Shown in pieces: positions 10,757 through 22,705 of a DNA stretch of 64,000 nt (positions are counted from its first letter, which is position 1; each line of letters opens with the position of its first letter). This DNA comes from Lyophyllum atratum (lineage: Eukaryota; Basidiomycota; Agaricomycetes; Agaricales; Lyophyllaceae), in contig JACGCN010000012.1 in the NCBI GenBank assembly GCA_014905825.1, positions 186,001 through 250,000 of the forward strand, written 5' to 3'. The notes beneath the pieces are model-generated. The model was not told the DNA's origin. It worked only from the letters and a program-made list of their open reading frames with translations, and searched no databases. The translations under genes were made by a program, and so were the position numbers.

Positions 10757-13425
10757 TCACAAGACCGGGTTATACGTAGACCGAATGATATGCGCAGCTA
10801 CGACGAAATCAGCGGAGGAGCAGGCAACTGATGTAGAACTCACCCTTCTCTGCTATCATGTAAACAGTTGCTACAAGCCCGATAAGCTAGCGAAAAAAAT
10901 GGAACCCGTCAACGCGTACCTTGGGTGTGCGCAGCGATGTGAAGGGGGACGATAGACAGGTCGACAACGCGGACGTTCGTGGTGCCATACACCTGGTGAT
11001 GGCTGGCATCGATACAAAATCCCGCAACGGTATTCGACATACCTTGAGGAGCGGGTCCACGACGCCCTGTTTGTCTCTAGGCAGCATGGAGCATGTTCCA
11101 ACGCCATCTAAATAATCGTTGCATTGAATATATAACCGAAAAAGCGATCAGAACATAGATAGAATACTTACGCCAAGCGCTACTGACTGTGTCCTTGATG
11201 AAATCTAGTACTTTATAACTGAGAGATCAGCCGAAGTGGTGAGGACGATCTGCTGACCTCGTATTTGCTCGTCGGTCTTGCAGTCAGGTCCAGGCTCTAC
11301 CTCTCCCACGATTCCAGACTTAAGAGGTTCGATTTCGACCACCTGCCTTATATACTTGATAGTCTGAACCAGGAGTTCTAGATCTGCGCGCTCATAAGAT
11401 CAATATTCGGGCGTGGAAGTGCTCATTCATACCAGAGTCTCTCGAGAAATATTTAGGATCAATTTCAGGGTTGTCATGTGGATCATTGGTTGTAGCATGC
11501 TGTTCAAGTCAGTGGGGCGTGAGATATCGCAAGGCAGGAGAAACGTACAACGGTTCCGCGTGAAAGAGGATGATTCAGGAACCCCAATAGGGACGTGTAG
11601 GATTTGCCTGGCACTGGAGTTACTGTGCTCACAAAGCATAGAGTGGTTATTATGACGGACACGCAAGGTGTCAGTGCATGCTTACTGGCTGGTGAAAACA
11701 GGCGCGGAAAGGCAACAATCTCCAAGTCTGGCAATGTGTCATCGTGTAGGGTTTGAAGCTGGATGTCGAGTTGCTCGCTAACGCCGGGGGCGATGTCTGG
11801 TGCATTCTTCCATTCTTCAATCTCTTTCTCCGCTTTTGCGATAAGATTAGCGGCGCCGGGAGGACTGGCCATTGAGAGCGGGAGATAAGTATAGGAAGTG
11901 ATCCCCATTCTCATCATGCCTTTTCCCTCAGCGCTGGAAATATAATATCACTACGAAAGAGAAAAAAGACATGGAAAAGACGCGCACTGTAACCGCATCG
12001 CCTCCTTGGCGTACTCAGGGTCCCGAAGTAAGTCGAGGGTCTCATGCTTCACAGATGAACTGAGTTCATAGGAAATCCCGATGAAATTGTGCTCCTGCAA
12101 ATTCTCGCCGACGCCAGGAAGGTTAATCTTTGTATCTATCCCGATTTTCGATAGCACCTCATGGCGTCCAATGCCTGATAGCTCGAGGATTTGAGGGCTC
12201 TTAGCAGCACTAGATTGTTCATCAGATGTTGTCAATTCGATAAGTCAATAGGGCTTCATACCCCGCGCTGAGGATGACCTCTTTTTGTGCATTGACTATG
12301 TATTTGCTTCCCTGATGGATAAATTCGAGCCCTGTGGCAGTTAAGCGTTGCTCCGAGTCGACGTCGTTCGCGAAGATGATACGCGAAACTAGAGCATGTA
12401 GAAGCACCTGTTGCGCGCGATTCAATACAAAGGAGACTGCTGGCATGATGAACTTACCGTTAGATTTGGACGGTCTTGAGAAGGAGTGAGGTATGCCGTA
12501 GCAGAGGATGATCGGGTCCAGGTCCTTGGATCTAGGCTTGCAGAACCAATCCAAGTGCCATTAATCTATGCATCCGTCAGAACGCACTTGACGGGATACG
12601 GCAGTCATACATTTCCCTTATATGGATCTTCAATAACCTTGACCCCCATGTTCACGAAAGTCGCTTGCACCATGGCATCAATAGTGTGGACATGGGGTGG
12701 AATGGTGAACTGAACTGGTCCGGATGTACCCCGAATACTAGCGTCGTACGTGTGAGGAAATAGATCAGTCTGCTCCTTTGCCGGAAGATGGAAACTGAAG
12801 CAAAAAAAGGAAGTCGTTAGAACGCCAGGAAGAGCAAGAACAAGTCGCCGTCACTTTTCGGTTTTCCTTGAGTAACGGAGGTAGTCCGCCCAGTTCCACC
12901 CTGGATTACCCAGTTTTTCCCAGGCATCTATGTCACCTGCAGGGGGTTTGATCCACGCGCAAAAGTTGATAGTAGAACTGCCACCTGAGCGTCAAAAAGT
13001 TTGAGAAGACCGCAAAGTACACACGTGGAACTTGTATTCACCTAGCCCCTTCCCTCGAGACCACAACATTTGCTTATTGTTTGAGTGTTGTTGCCTCGTC
13101 GTCTGAAAGCACCAATCATACTGAAGCACGATTAGTTGACGCTGGAGGACGTAAGTTAGGGACTAACTTTGGGGTTCCCAATGGCTAACCCGTACTGACT
13201 AGGGATTGCAATTATTGGATCACCCATGGTGTCATCGCCAGCCTCCAACACCGCCACGGTCACTGAAGGATCTTCAGAAAGCCGCGCTCCTAATGTCAGA
13301 CCAGCCGTCTGGTCACTTCTGTCAAGAGATATTACAGAAAAACATGCTACAGTACTTACGCCCCCGCCAGCAATGACAAAGTCAACGGTCTTGTTCGCCA
13401 AGTCGGCACAATTCGTGGTAATCAT
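10757..13425 (-). CDS. GMC family FAD oxidoreductase (aryl-alcohol oxidase-like)
   Basis: Flavoenzyme of the glucose-methanol-choline superfamily, oxidising an alcohol group and, in oxidase members, making H2O2. The start at 13425 gives MITTNCADLANKTVDFVIAGGG, and the first intron joins this to TAGLTLGARL, rebuilding the FAD-binding GGGTAG motif. LEAG follows, then the GMC signature around MLWSRGKGLGGSSTIN. Near the C-terminus, AWHGVGTCSMLPR carries the first catalytic His and VVDLSIVPLHIAAHTQ the second. The end is rebuilt over three short exons (ATVYMIAEK, then AAHIIRSTYNPVL) to a TGA at 10757-10759. About ten or more short introns. There is no obvious signal peptide, unlike secreted aryl-alcohol oxidases, so the enzyme may be intracellular. 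Its substrate cannot be told from the sequence. Confidence 0.88.
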
Positions 13426-14033
13426 ACTTAACTTTAGAGGATATGGGAGAAGCTGGATTCCTATCAAGGGCGGCTATTGATATCGCGCCTTACATAGAAA
13501 GAGTAGATGAGAACATGGAGGAGTCTTGTGATCTTTCGAAGCATACCACATTAGCTGGAGTGTCAGGGGATCAGATTCTTCGATGTTTGGAGAGTAAGCG
13601 GCGTCGAAAGCTGTCTTTCTTAATCTTTTCAGTTATTCCACAGTCCTGCTGATCACGGAGGTGAGAGAAAATCGGAATCGAAATTGGCTGCATCCCAGCA
13701 ACTAGTCAAGCAACTGGTGACTGAGTATGTTCTTGCAGAGTTGCCAACATGTCATTCCCTGAGTATGGGTACATCGTAGGCCATAAGCAGGTATATGACT
13801 CGGAGCAGAGTAATCGGCTGAAGTACTTCGATCGAACCATTATGCAGCTCGAATACGGGAGAGTGATATCGGAAGCTATCGGCTGCTATCGTCGTCGACT
13901 CCGACGCGGCCGCTAGGTGCTCCGTCACACCCACGTGCAGTTACTGGCCGCATTGTGTGACGCTTCAATATGACATCATTATTATTAACGTCGTCTTTTC
14001 CAGACCGTCCTCGTCATGGTCGATCTGGAACAC
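13426..14033. other. Divergent intergenic region
   Basis: About 0.6 kb of upstream sequence shared by the GMC gene and the 14103 peptide gene. No coding-like frame beyond short ones (13443-13652 and 13752-13934), which I regard as chance. Confidence 0.4.
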
Positions 14034-14040
14034 TATATAA
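14034..14040 (+). promoter_or_regulatory. TATA box of the MGAIFS peptide gene
   Basis: TATATAA about 63 bp upstream of the ATG at 14103, followed by a short leader ending ctcttatcacaATG. Confidence 0.65.
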
Positions 14041-14102
14041 GCCTTCAAGGCGCTTTTTCTGAATCCACACTAGCATTATAAACTGCAACGACTCTTATCA
14101 CA

Positions 14103-14496
14103 ATGGTGAGTAGCATAGGCAAGAGAGGCTGCCGTTTCTAATAACCTACTTTTATAAAGGGTGCCATCTTCTCTGCAATTGGTGGCGCTATCAACGCCGT
14201 CATCTCTGCAATAGCCAATGTTATCGAAACAATTGTCAGCGCGATCACAACAGTAAGCATATATTCGTAACGCTTCATAGCAACACCATCCTTATTCCTA
14301 TTTACTCCAGGTACTTGTTACGATCTATGACATTATCGTCGACATCGTCTGTTGCAGGTGCTTCGGACCGCGCAGAGCAGGCAGCCGGTACGGTCGCAGG
14401 CGCACTGCAGGCGCGACAACGACAGGCACGACAGGTACGACAGGCATGACAGGAACGACAGGCACGACAGGCGCGACAACGGGAGGCACATACTAA
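14103..14496 (+). CDS. 93-aa hydrophobic peptide, MGAIFS start, TTG-repeat tail
   Basis: Small protein of unknown function; I believe similar short hydrophobic peptides occur in agaricomycetes, but name no family. The first intron (14106-14159) sits directly after the ATG, the second is 14253-14310. Residues 2-32 are an Ala/Ile/Val-rich amphipathic or hydrophobic stretch (GAIFSAIGGAINAVISAI). A second hydrophobic piece (VLVTIYDIIVDIV) leads into CCRC, followed by an Arg-rich stretch (GPRRAGSRYGRRR) and a low-complexity tail of Thr/Gly repeats. Gly2 with Ser6 fits the N-myristoylation consensus, and the CCRC cluster could be palmitoylated. Both would place the protein on a membrane, but this is inference. 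It is convergent with the metallo-beta-lactamase gene. Confidence 0.8.
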
Positions 14497-14732
14497 AGCC
14501 AACCCCTCTGACGCCCTAACGAAAATCATGGCCACTATCTCATTACAGCATACCACCATAATCGCCACCATGTATCAATTCACTACAACATACTCATATG
14601 TACACGACATCAAAGGGCGTCAATACTTACAATCTAATAATGCCATAATTTATTCAAACCTATTCGTATCGTGGACCACCCAAAATCTTTCTTACCAACG
14701 AGATACTAAGGCTACATTCAAGCTCGCCATGC

Positions 14733-15605
14733 TTAGAGTGATACTATCTTGCCTGGCCAAAACGATGGGCCGTCCTTATTCTCCTTGTACCACGGTTCGT
14801 CGTGCGCAAGCAAAACCCTCACCCTTGGTTCTTTCATGAACTCCCTGATCCGCGCCAGATGCTCTTCCGCCGCTTCCTTATCCATATGCGCACATCCATG
14901 GGCCGTAGCTATCTCATTCTCACCAGTCACCAAAGACCAATGATGAGCACTGTCGCCAGCCATCAGAAGCCATCTCCCATCTGCAGATGTGCGGGCGAGG
15001 ACATTGAGGTGTCCATGATGGTGTCCCGCAGCGTCAACGATGTAGAGGCTTCCGTCTCCGTAGAAGTCGAGGGCGCGAGGGAATGGGCCGACAGGCGCCC
15101 AGTCGTCCGGGGACAGATATCTGGTGCGGTCCGCGGGCAGGAGGTTGGACGGGTAATTGGAGGAGGGGTTGGCCGGGTAACCAGGGTTGAAAAGGGACGC
15201 GGCGGCTGCACCTACGAGGAAGGCGCTTGTTGGAAATAGCTGCGGGTCGCCGACGTGATCGAAGTGGCAGTGTGATAGACAAACGGTGGCGATATCCGTG
15301 GTCGCGAGTCCGCCTTTGGCGAGAGACTCGACGACGTCCTGACGGACATCGAGAGCCATGTTGTTCTCATCATCGAGGGCGATAGCATTAGGGGGTAGGT
15401 TGTGCCAATCCTTGCGAATGCCGAGGTCGAAGACGAGTTTGTCAGACCGTCTGGCATGTTGGACAAGGAATGATAGAGAGGGCGCGAAGAGGACGACATC
15501 GGCAGGCGCCTCGATGTACTCGTTGAGGGGAAGCCCGATTATTCCTGCCTCAAGCGCAGAGACGTTGCAATAGGCTTGATCACTGCTTGCTGTTGGAAGT
15601 AACAT
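14733..15605 (-). CDS. Metallo-beta-lactamase-fold hydrolase (lactonase-like)
   Basis: Single-exon enzyme of 290 aa with the zinc motif HCHFDH (SHCHFDHVGD, near residue 113), which is the HxHxDH signature. A later His in DAAGHHHGHLNVL, Asp in MAGDSAHHW and a C-terminal LLAHDEPWY give the remaining ligands of the fold. The overall layout matches the AHL-lactonase-like or quorum-quenching branch found widely in fungi, where substrates are mostly unknown. There is no signal peptide, so it is probably cytosolic. The start MLLPTASSDQ is the only ATG before the conserved region. Confidence 0.88.
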   Translation of the reverse strand: MLLPTASSDQAYCNVSALEAGIIGLPLNEYIEAPADVVLFAPSLSFLVQHARRSDKLVFDLGIRKDWHNLPPNAIALDDENNMALDVRQDVVESLAKGGLATTDIATVCLSHCHFDHVGDPQLFPTSAFLVGAAAASLFNPGYPANPSSNYPSNLLPADRTRYLSPDDWAPVGPFPRALDFYGDGSLYIVDAAGHHHGHLNVLARTSADGRWLLMAGDSAHHWSLVTGENEIATAHGCAHMDKEAAEEHLARIREFMKEPRVRVLLAHDEPWYKENKDGPSFWPGKIVSL

Positions 15606-16302
15606 GTTTCTTCCTAGTCAGGTAAGTTGTAGAAACTGGCACCTAAGATGAGTGAAGCTTCCCTACTCAACATACATGGCGCAAGAATTGACGTACGGAA
15701 ATTCGGCCAAAGGAAGCATGACAGTCAGGACATGGCTCTCCATAAATAAGCGCTCTGGTGGTAAGCATCAGCGCTCGAGTCAGGATGATGAGGGCAGATC
15801 TTTATCCGTCTGCAAATGAGGTGAGATGTACACATCGCTGTTTGATCCCTTGTAAGTCCTTGTCACCGAACTACTTAACCTCGTCCAGACGTGTTTACAG
15901 GCAGTAACAAAATCATCCTGACAGCGAGAGAATCAAAGATCATGACGCCCAAAGGGGAAAGTCCTTGATACGCGGTCCGTCCGAACCGGATTACAAGTTG
16001 ACCTTCAAGTTCCTCCCTACCAAAAGCTACCAAACGAACTCGACCCATATCACCGAAACGTCCATCTGTCGATGACATTGTGACCACCGATTCGATAACT
16101 TTCAAGGACTCCTCGAGTTAGCGAGCTGTTGGCGAGCTCGAGAAAGAGTAGGCTAAGAATTGTGACAACTCCGGACTCACATCGGATACTAAGAGATACG
16201 TCAGCCCTCAATTATGGTTGCAGAATATGCGCAGGATGCATAGCAGTGCCCAAGAATGTCATGGCAGTTCGATACCCGGCGCTGAGTCTGGCCAATACGA
16301 CG
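15606..16302. other. Intergenic, nothing convincing
   Basis: About 0.7 kb with one weak 76-codon minus-strand frame (15875-16105) and no recognisable motif. Confidence 0.4.
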
Positions 16303-16739
16303 TTAGAAAGTCCATTTCAAGCTTTTCCATTTATCCAGGACCTTGCTAGGGAGTAATCTAGCAATCCAGGCTGTAGATGTCCAGCGCGAAATTTGTGAAG
16401 CGTGAAACGTGGGATCATATCGAGAATCATCCCCAAAGGCTTTCGAGAACGTCACCTTGAGGAGTCCGAAGGCATTGTCTCGGTCTTCCGGGCATGAAGT
16501 ATAACTGAATTTAAGCACGCCAGACTCTGGATCCTCGACACCTGTAAATCGGAAGGCAGGAGGCGCATGCTGTGATGCATCCAGAACGGCGGATCCATTG
16601 ACTGGACGTCACCATGTAACAGAGTGTCCGATCAACCATAGCACCTCTGGCGAACAGACACAGGGTCTGCGTTTAATCCAGAAGCGTTCAGTGGCAGCCG
16701 GCCACTGTTCCGCACGTATAGGTGACAGTTATACTGCAT
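16303..16739 (-). CDS. Small unrecognised coding-like region
   Basis: Two adjacent open stretches read like protein. The first, from an ATG at 16739, gives MQYNCHLYVRNSGRLP and runs to RQRCYG before a stop. The second gives NGSAVLDASQHAPP, GVEDPESGVLKFSYTSC and PEDRDNAFGLLK, ending with TAA at 16303. They are in different frames; a GT-AG segment of only about 36 bp would join them, which is shorter than the other introns here. It is either a small gene with a tiny intron or a decaying relic lying just behind SET2. No family recognised. Confidence 0.3.
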
Positions 16740-16886
16740 TGGAGGCCGAGGTATAAGGAGGTTACCCACACCAACTCAGGGAGCCATCTATCAAGTGTCA
16801 AAAAACCGCGCAAAAAAGCGTCCCATCCATAAATTAATGGAATTAAAATACAGCATACCATGACCCCCGCCTCCGGCACCTCCCCA

Positions 16887-19800
16887 TCAACTCGTCGACA
16901 TCGGCAACCCGTTCTGCCGCTTGTGTGTTTCCCAACTTGCGCGCCGACGGGGATCTGAAGGCGGTTGTACACCATCGTGTGGGAAGGAGTTGACGTCTAT
17001 GTCCATGTAATCCGTTTCCTTGAACGGCAGGTCCATAAGTAATTGTCCAGGCGGCGATGGTGGTGAGGACGCTCTAGGATGGCTAACATGGCTCCTCGAG
17101 GCGACCGCCTCCCCTTCGCCGTTTCGCATGTAATCCATTTCTCTGAATGGCCGGTCCATAAGTAGTTGTGGAGGCGGCGATGGCGATAAGGACGGCCTGA
17201 TATGGCTGACATGGCTAACGCGGCTCCTCGAGCCCGTCGCCTCCCCTCCGCCGTTTCGCACGTAATCCCTTTCTCTGAATGGCAGGTCCATAAGTAGTTG
17301 TGGAAGCGGCGATGGCGGCGGAGACTCTTCAATAGGGCTCCTCGAGCCTGACGCCTCCCCTTCGCCGTTTTGCGCCTCGTCGTCCTCCATGTCTCCGTCA
17401 CTGCCAAAGCCAAGATCGATGTCCTCAACGGACATGTCTGCCATAACCACATCTGCCCCCTCGATAGACTTTGGTGTTTCTTGTAACGACGGTGAAGTCA
17501 TTTGCGACGTAGATGAGGAAGATGGCTTTGGGCGCTTTCCGCCCGACTTTTCGAGTTTCCGCAGGACCTTGGCGATGTACTCCTTTGTGAACTTTTTGAT
17601 CTTCACAATCTTTTCCTCCGAAAACTTTTCCAGCTTCCCTTCCCTGTAGCTTGACGACTTTTTCTCCTTGTCCGCGATGATCTGGGTCAGCTGTGGAGGA
17701 AGGCACATGCATCAATATACCCAAGCAACACCTCTAGGTCGCGAGAACTCACCTCCTTCGCGTGCTTCTTAAACGAGTCGTGGTCCATCGCCTTCGAGTG
17801 CTTGGACATGGACTTCACCACAACCGCACCGACAAGCTTCAGGAGCCTCTTCTCCTTGCCTGCCTCCTTCTCCTCCTGCGTCAGCTCCTTCTTCGGGGGC
17901 TTTGTCTTCTTCCGGTGACTATTCGCCGCACGTGCTGCCCTCGCCTCTGCCTTCACCAAAGCAGCAGCAGCAGCTTCAACAGCAGCGGCTTCAGCCGCCG
18001 CCGCCTCTGCCGCCTTTGCCTCTGCAGCGGCAGCGATGACTGCTTGGATCGACTCGCGAGAGAATTCATGCCTCGGAAGAGGTTTGTAAGGAGCTCTCTC
18101 GGGAGGAGGGGAGTCGATCGTATCCTCTCCACCACTCTCTCCGGTTTCACCCTGTCCCTGTCCTGAAAATAGCGGGCCGGAGGCAGTATTGCTCGAAACT
18201 TAAGTTTGTTGACAAGTGGTTGGTCCGCTTCCTTCATACGCTTGAGACGACGATACGGGTTATCTTCTTCATCGCCGTTGGACGGTCGATGACTGGGGGA
18301 AGACTCGTCGTCGGTGTTGTCCCCGTCCTACACTCCAGATGAGCATTTAGCATGAGATATAACGCAGGCTCTATCTTACCCTCTTCACGCGCTTTGGTAT
18401 TCGATTGTACAGCGGCAGGGTTTCCCAGTGATCGATTAGCTGCGAGACGAAGAGATTAGCCATAGATGAAAGCGAGGGGCCAAGTAAGACTTGCCGACTG
18501 CGCCAAGTCCTTGTTTGCGGCATCTTCTTGCTCCGCAATCGCTTTCACAGGCACAATGACACGCGAATCCTCCACTTTGTTGCGGTTCACCAAGGGCCAT
18601 GTGGACATGCACTCGAGAGCCTGTGTTTCTATTGATGAGGAGGAGATCAAATTTGGGCCTGGAAGTACATACCAGCTGGATGAGCTCGGCATCGGAGACA
18701 TGGTCGTCCAGCACGTTGGTCATGAGACTGTACCCTCGCAGTCGCATGATTTGCCTGAGAGCAGCTTGGTCATCCGACATCTAGGTTGGCTGTAGTTAGT
18801 ATCTGCGGTGATGTGAGATTGCAAATAACAGCCTTACCTTTATACGCGTGAGCAATTTATACAACACTTTGCGACTCTGGGTCTGTCGGATAGCTTGTAC
18901 GACCTTCGGGACATCCTTCTCCACGATGGGTTTCAATATTGGCTACGATGAGGGTCAGGCGTCAGAGGTTCGTATCAAGGGGGAATAGTGATGGGCTTAC
19001 CATGAAGTCGGGGTCATCAATCTTCTTCCCCTTCTTCTTCTTGCTTCCCTTGAGTTCCATCAAATCTGCCTCGTCCGTGATTCCAAGAGCTGAATAAATT
19101 GAGCTCAGAGGAGTGCATGGAAGGATAATGTAACGAGGTTCTCACCATCGAGATACAGATCGTCCATCGTTACAACGTCCGTTTGGGTCTTGCCTCCAAT
19201 GTAGCCCACACAGTTTGGCTCGCCACAGTAGCATGTCTGTGCTTGATGGCTATGAAAAGCTCTCTGTTACATTCAATATGCTAAGAAAACCGTCTCACGT
19301 ACCCGTATCGATCAACATTATAATTGAAGGTCAATTCTTCATGTTGCTTGATGTTCCGTTTGGCAAAGATACCCATCCGAACGTGGTTTCCAATCGTCCA
19401 TTTGGCAACATAGCAATTTGGCTTACAGCTATGGTTCGCGAAGCGGCCGATGCCACCACTCTTTGTCGCATCGATGAACTGACGACGAGGAAACGCCTTT
19501 TTAAGAGCGGAATAAATGAGAAGTCTTAGCTACACACCTCGTCCTTCTGCAACATCATAAAATAGAAATGTTCGATCCCCTCTGAAGCATAGTCACGCAT
19601 CCGCTTCTTGAACGATGTGGGGTTGACCACGTCCCCCACGTACTCGTAGATGAACGCATCCCTGATTCTGAATTAGCAGTTTCACCGGCAACCGACAAGA
19701 TGGATCACGTACCGGCGCAGGTCACTCTCCGCCCTCAGCCCGAACCCCTTCATCTCCGTCTGCACGATCTCAATATCGGAATATTCACGGTTTTGGAACC

Positions 19801-20602
19801 TATGATAGAGAACGGATGGGCGACACGCCTGCTGCGTACGTAATACCGTGCTCACCGTTGGTTCCGGCAGTGGGATCGACAGCGGCAGTCTTCGAGGAGG
19901 CACTCCACCTGGGTTAGTCGGTTTATACAGTCGGAATCGGGCCCACAGGCATCGTCGGGGTCGTCTACAGCTTTTTAAACGAGAAAATAGTGAAAGTCAG
20001 ATTGTTGTACTTAGGAGGAGCCCCAGAGAGCGCATGAAACAGGAAAAAACGGGATACTGACTGGCATCGAAGGTACAATCGCATGTCATGCTCTCCAATG
20101 CTTCCCTCGAACGACCTAGCGACTTAAATTGGTAGTTGTTTTCGGGAATTTCGTTGAACGTAGCCATGGCCGCAGCCCGAGCAATCGGAAGGTCGCCGAT
20201 GAGCTGCACCGCCGCGGCCTGTCCTTTTTTGGAGGCTGCTGTTGGAAGAGGTGCAGGCGGAGGTGTCGACGACATGGATGCTGTTCCGTTCGTGGTCGAG
20301 GGTGGAGGGGTCGGTGTAGGTGACAATTTGAACTTTGGAGATGAGGACTCGGTGTCATTGAGCGTCGGTGACTGCGACGGCGAAGGCTCGTGTTCTGCCT
20401 TGGGTTCCAGCTGAACATTGTCGGTGGAGAGAACGAGTGGCGACATGCGTTCTTCCTTCTTTGGAGGTTCCTCTGCCTTCATTCGGGCCATGTCTGGTGA
20501 TGGTGGAGACAATGGGAAACTAGCCTGATCCTGGATGCTGCCACTTAGGCCGAGTGATGGGCTCCTAGGATCCTCTTTCTTGACGTCCCAACGCTTAGAC
20601 AT
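16887..20602 (-). CDS. SET2: SET2 histone H3 lysine-36 methyltransferase
   Basis: Chromatin enzyme that methylates H3K36 during RNA polymerase II elongation. The start [12 protein letters not shown] at 20602 leads a Ser/Pro-rich region of about 170 residues. The AWS domain follows ([11 protein letters not shown], a Cys-rich exon with [18 protein letters not shown]), then SET ([44 protein letters not shown]) and a post-SET Cys cluster ([11 protein letters not shown]). An Ala/Lys-rich linker leads to the SRI domain, which binds the phosphorylated Pol II tail ([18 protein letters not shown] joined across an intron to [11 protein letters not shown], then [13 protein letters not shown]). Beyond SRI, where SET2 proteins often end, a tail carries three copies of a QLLMD-PFRE-DY-containing repeat. 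Many short introns. It is divergent from RPA49 across 363 bp. Confidence 0.93.
17020..17400 (-). repeat. Triplicated coding repeat in the SET2 tail
   Basis: Three tandem copies of a unit of about 125 bp, encoding NGEGEA-SRS-then Pro/Ser-rich-then [13 protein letters not shown]. The LLMD cores lie near 17290, 17160 and 17035 on the plus strand. The copies have diverged slightly, so the expansion is not very recent. Confidence 0.75.
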
Positions 20603-20965
20603 GGCTGTATATGAACAGTAGCGCGATAGTTCGACAGCGTTGTGCGTCCAGCGGAGGTGGTTTGAGGGGCTTAAATAATAGGTTCCGCGCCTGCGTCCCG
20701 CGAGCAGGTGGTGCCTCTACAAAGTCAGACTTTTTAGCAAGCACAGCGTCAGCAAGGAGGAACTAAGTCAAGAAACCGTAGGAAGGATAGTAGACTTCAA
20801 CGCAACTATCAGACGCGGTCGGCGTCAGTGCACATGGCCTGCAAATGAGAAGCCGCAAACATCGCGGAAATTTGTTCCTCCGTTCCACTTCCACCATCGG
20901 ACCCTGTTTCTCGGCCTCGCGGACGCCATACATCACGACTTCCAAGGTCATTGTCGCCTTAAATA
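20603..20965. promoter_or_regulatory. Divergent promoter region, SET2/RPA49
   Basis: 363 bp between the two start codons, so it must contain both promoters. A 62-codon minus-strand frame inside (20763-20951) is probably chance. No TATA box stands out, as is common for housekeeping genes. Confidence 0.5.
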
Positions 20966-22705
20966 ATGTCTACAGCCAAGTCTATCTCTAAAAAGCGGAA
21001 ACGGGAGTCAACAACCTCAGAGGGCGTGGTCTTCAAATTGTCAACACCGACATCAGGGCCAGTCGGACCTCTTCTTGGTGAGTTGACACGCTACTCATTG
21101 TTTTATTCCCTGACCGACGGTACATAGTAAGCTATCCAGCGCTCCAAGCACCGCCCTCGACTGCCTTCCAGTGCTACGCGAACAAAAAAGCCAAAAACGA
21201 AGGAAAACGTGCAGAAAAGGATGGGGATATCGAAGAGCAGGACATGACTGTTGTCGGCGAAACAGATAACGTAGAGTTTATCTCAAATGAAGCCGAAACG
21301 CGAAGTGTAGCCAACTCTGGGTGCCGGTGAGTCTGTACCTTCCATATCGCCTATGGATCTTCGTCTAAAATTATCCTTCCGTACACAGATATCTCCTAGC
21401 AGTGCACAACCGGCGTACCTCGACGCTGAGCGTGCTCCCGGCCTCGAAATCACCGTTCATCCTGACAAGAACCGTAAAAGCCTTGAAGAGCATCCCTGCT
21501 GCACCCGCGCCGGTGCAACAAGAATACAGGCTGGCCAAGACGGCGCTTGGCGAGACGTTTGGAACGAAAAAGGCCAAGGCCAACATCCGCGCACAGGAGC
21601 GTAATCGCGTGGATGTCAGTGCGATGGAGGGCGTCATGGATCATCTGCAGCAGGGCATTGACAAGGGTGCTGCTGGGCTCATGACTGCTGGTGCGCCATC
21701 TTCCCATGTGCCTCACGCATCATCAAGGCTGACATGAACTATGTTTTTTTTGAAAAGAGGAAGCGAAAGAAGAGGCAGACAAGAACAGGCTCATTCCGCC
21801 CTTCGATGCGGCCGCTGTGGACCCGGACGACTCGTATCCTCTGCACGGCATCATCCCAGAGGTTGAGTGGAAGGCGCTGTCCGTTAGTGCATTTTATCAG
21901 GCGGAAGGTGATAAAGAACGACTAGCGCTCTTGCACTACAAGTGGTCGTCGTGGATAAACCAACACGTCAATGAGCGTCATCATGGCGAGTCCGAACCAC
22001 CGAAGAGGAGAAAGAAATATCTGTTCGTTCTATGTTTGAGCTTCTTATATCACGCATTAATTTCTTCCTCTTGCAGAAAAATCGTGCTGTACATCTCAGC
22101 AATGCTAGCGTTCCGTCGAGCTGTAGAGCATAAGTCCAAGGGCGGCCTCACAAGAGACGAACTTGCTGAGAAATTGACTGGAATACCCGCAGTGGTGGCG
22201 GACGGTCTGATCTCGAGGTTTACGGAGTCCTCCCGTGGCTCGACGACGTATGTTCCTGCCATCTAATTTAGGCTTACATCTGCTTATGGGTCATGATTCT
22301 TTTAGCTTTGTATCAACTTCCGCAACGGAGACGAAGCTCCTAACGTATATGTTTGCACTATGCTTGAAGGTGGACGGCTTCGCTACTGATACGACAGTGG
22401 TGGCCCATGATTTAAGCCGGCCAGTGAATGAGTGCGTTTGAAACAGTTCCTTCTCTGCTCCACCGCTGATCGCAGTTGCATCGACCAGGGTGAACACGTT
22501 GTTCAAGTCACTTGGTTAGTTGGCGAATATTCTCATAGATGACCAGTTTTTTCTAATTTATCATTCATCGGCAGGCTGCAAAATCACTGTACTTGGTGAA
22601 CGGGAGCGTACACGCCTGGGACTGCCAGATTCTGCTGCCGCAGTCAAGAGGGCGGTGTTGAACGCTCCTCTAGTATTTCCCAAACCCCGCATTAGACGGA
22701 AGTAA
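20966..22705 (+). CDS. RPA49: RNA polymerase I subunit A49
   Basis: Subunit of the A49-A34.5 heterodimer of RNA polymerase I, which helps initiation and elongation on rDNA. The ATG at 20966 starts a basic N-terminus (MSTAKSISKKRKR). The dimerisation module follows (CRYLLAVHNRRTSTLSVLPAS, then EYRLAKTALGETFGTKKAK), then the linker with LIPPFDAAAVDPDDSYPLHGIIPEVEW, and the tandem winged-helix part (LAFRRAVEHKSKGGLTRDEL and LLTYMFALCLKVDGF). The protein ends KPRIRRK with TAA at 22703-22705. Splicing is consistent throughout, for example KKY plus LKIVLYISAML across 22036-22077. No truncation seen. Confidence 0.9.
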
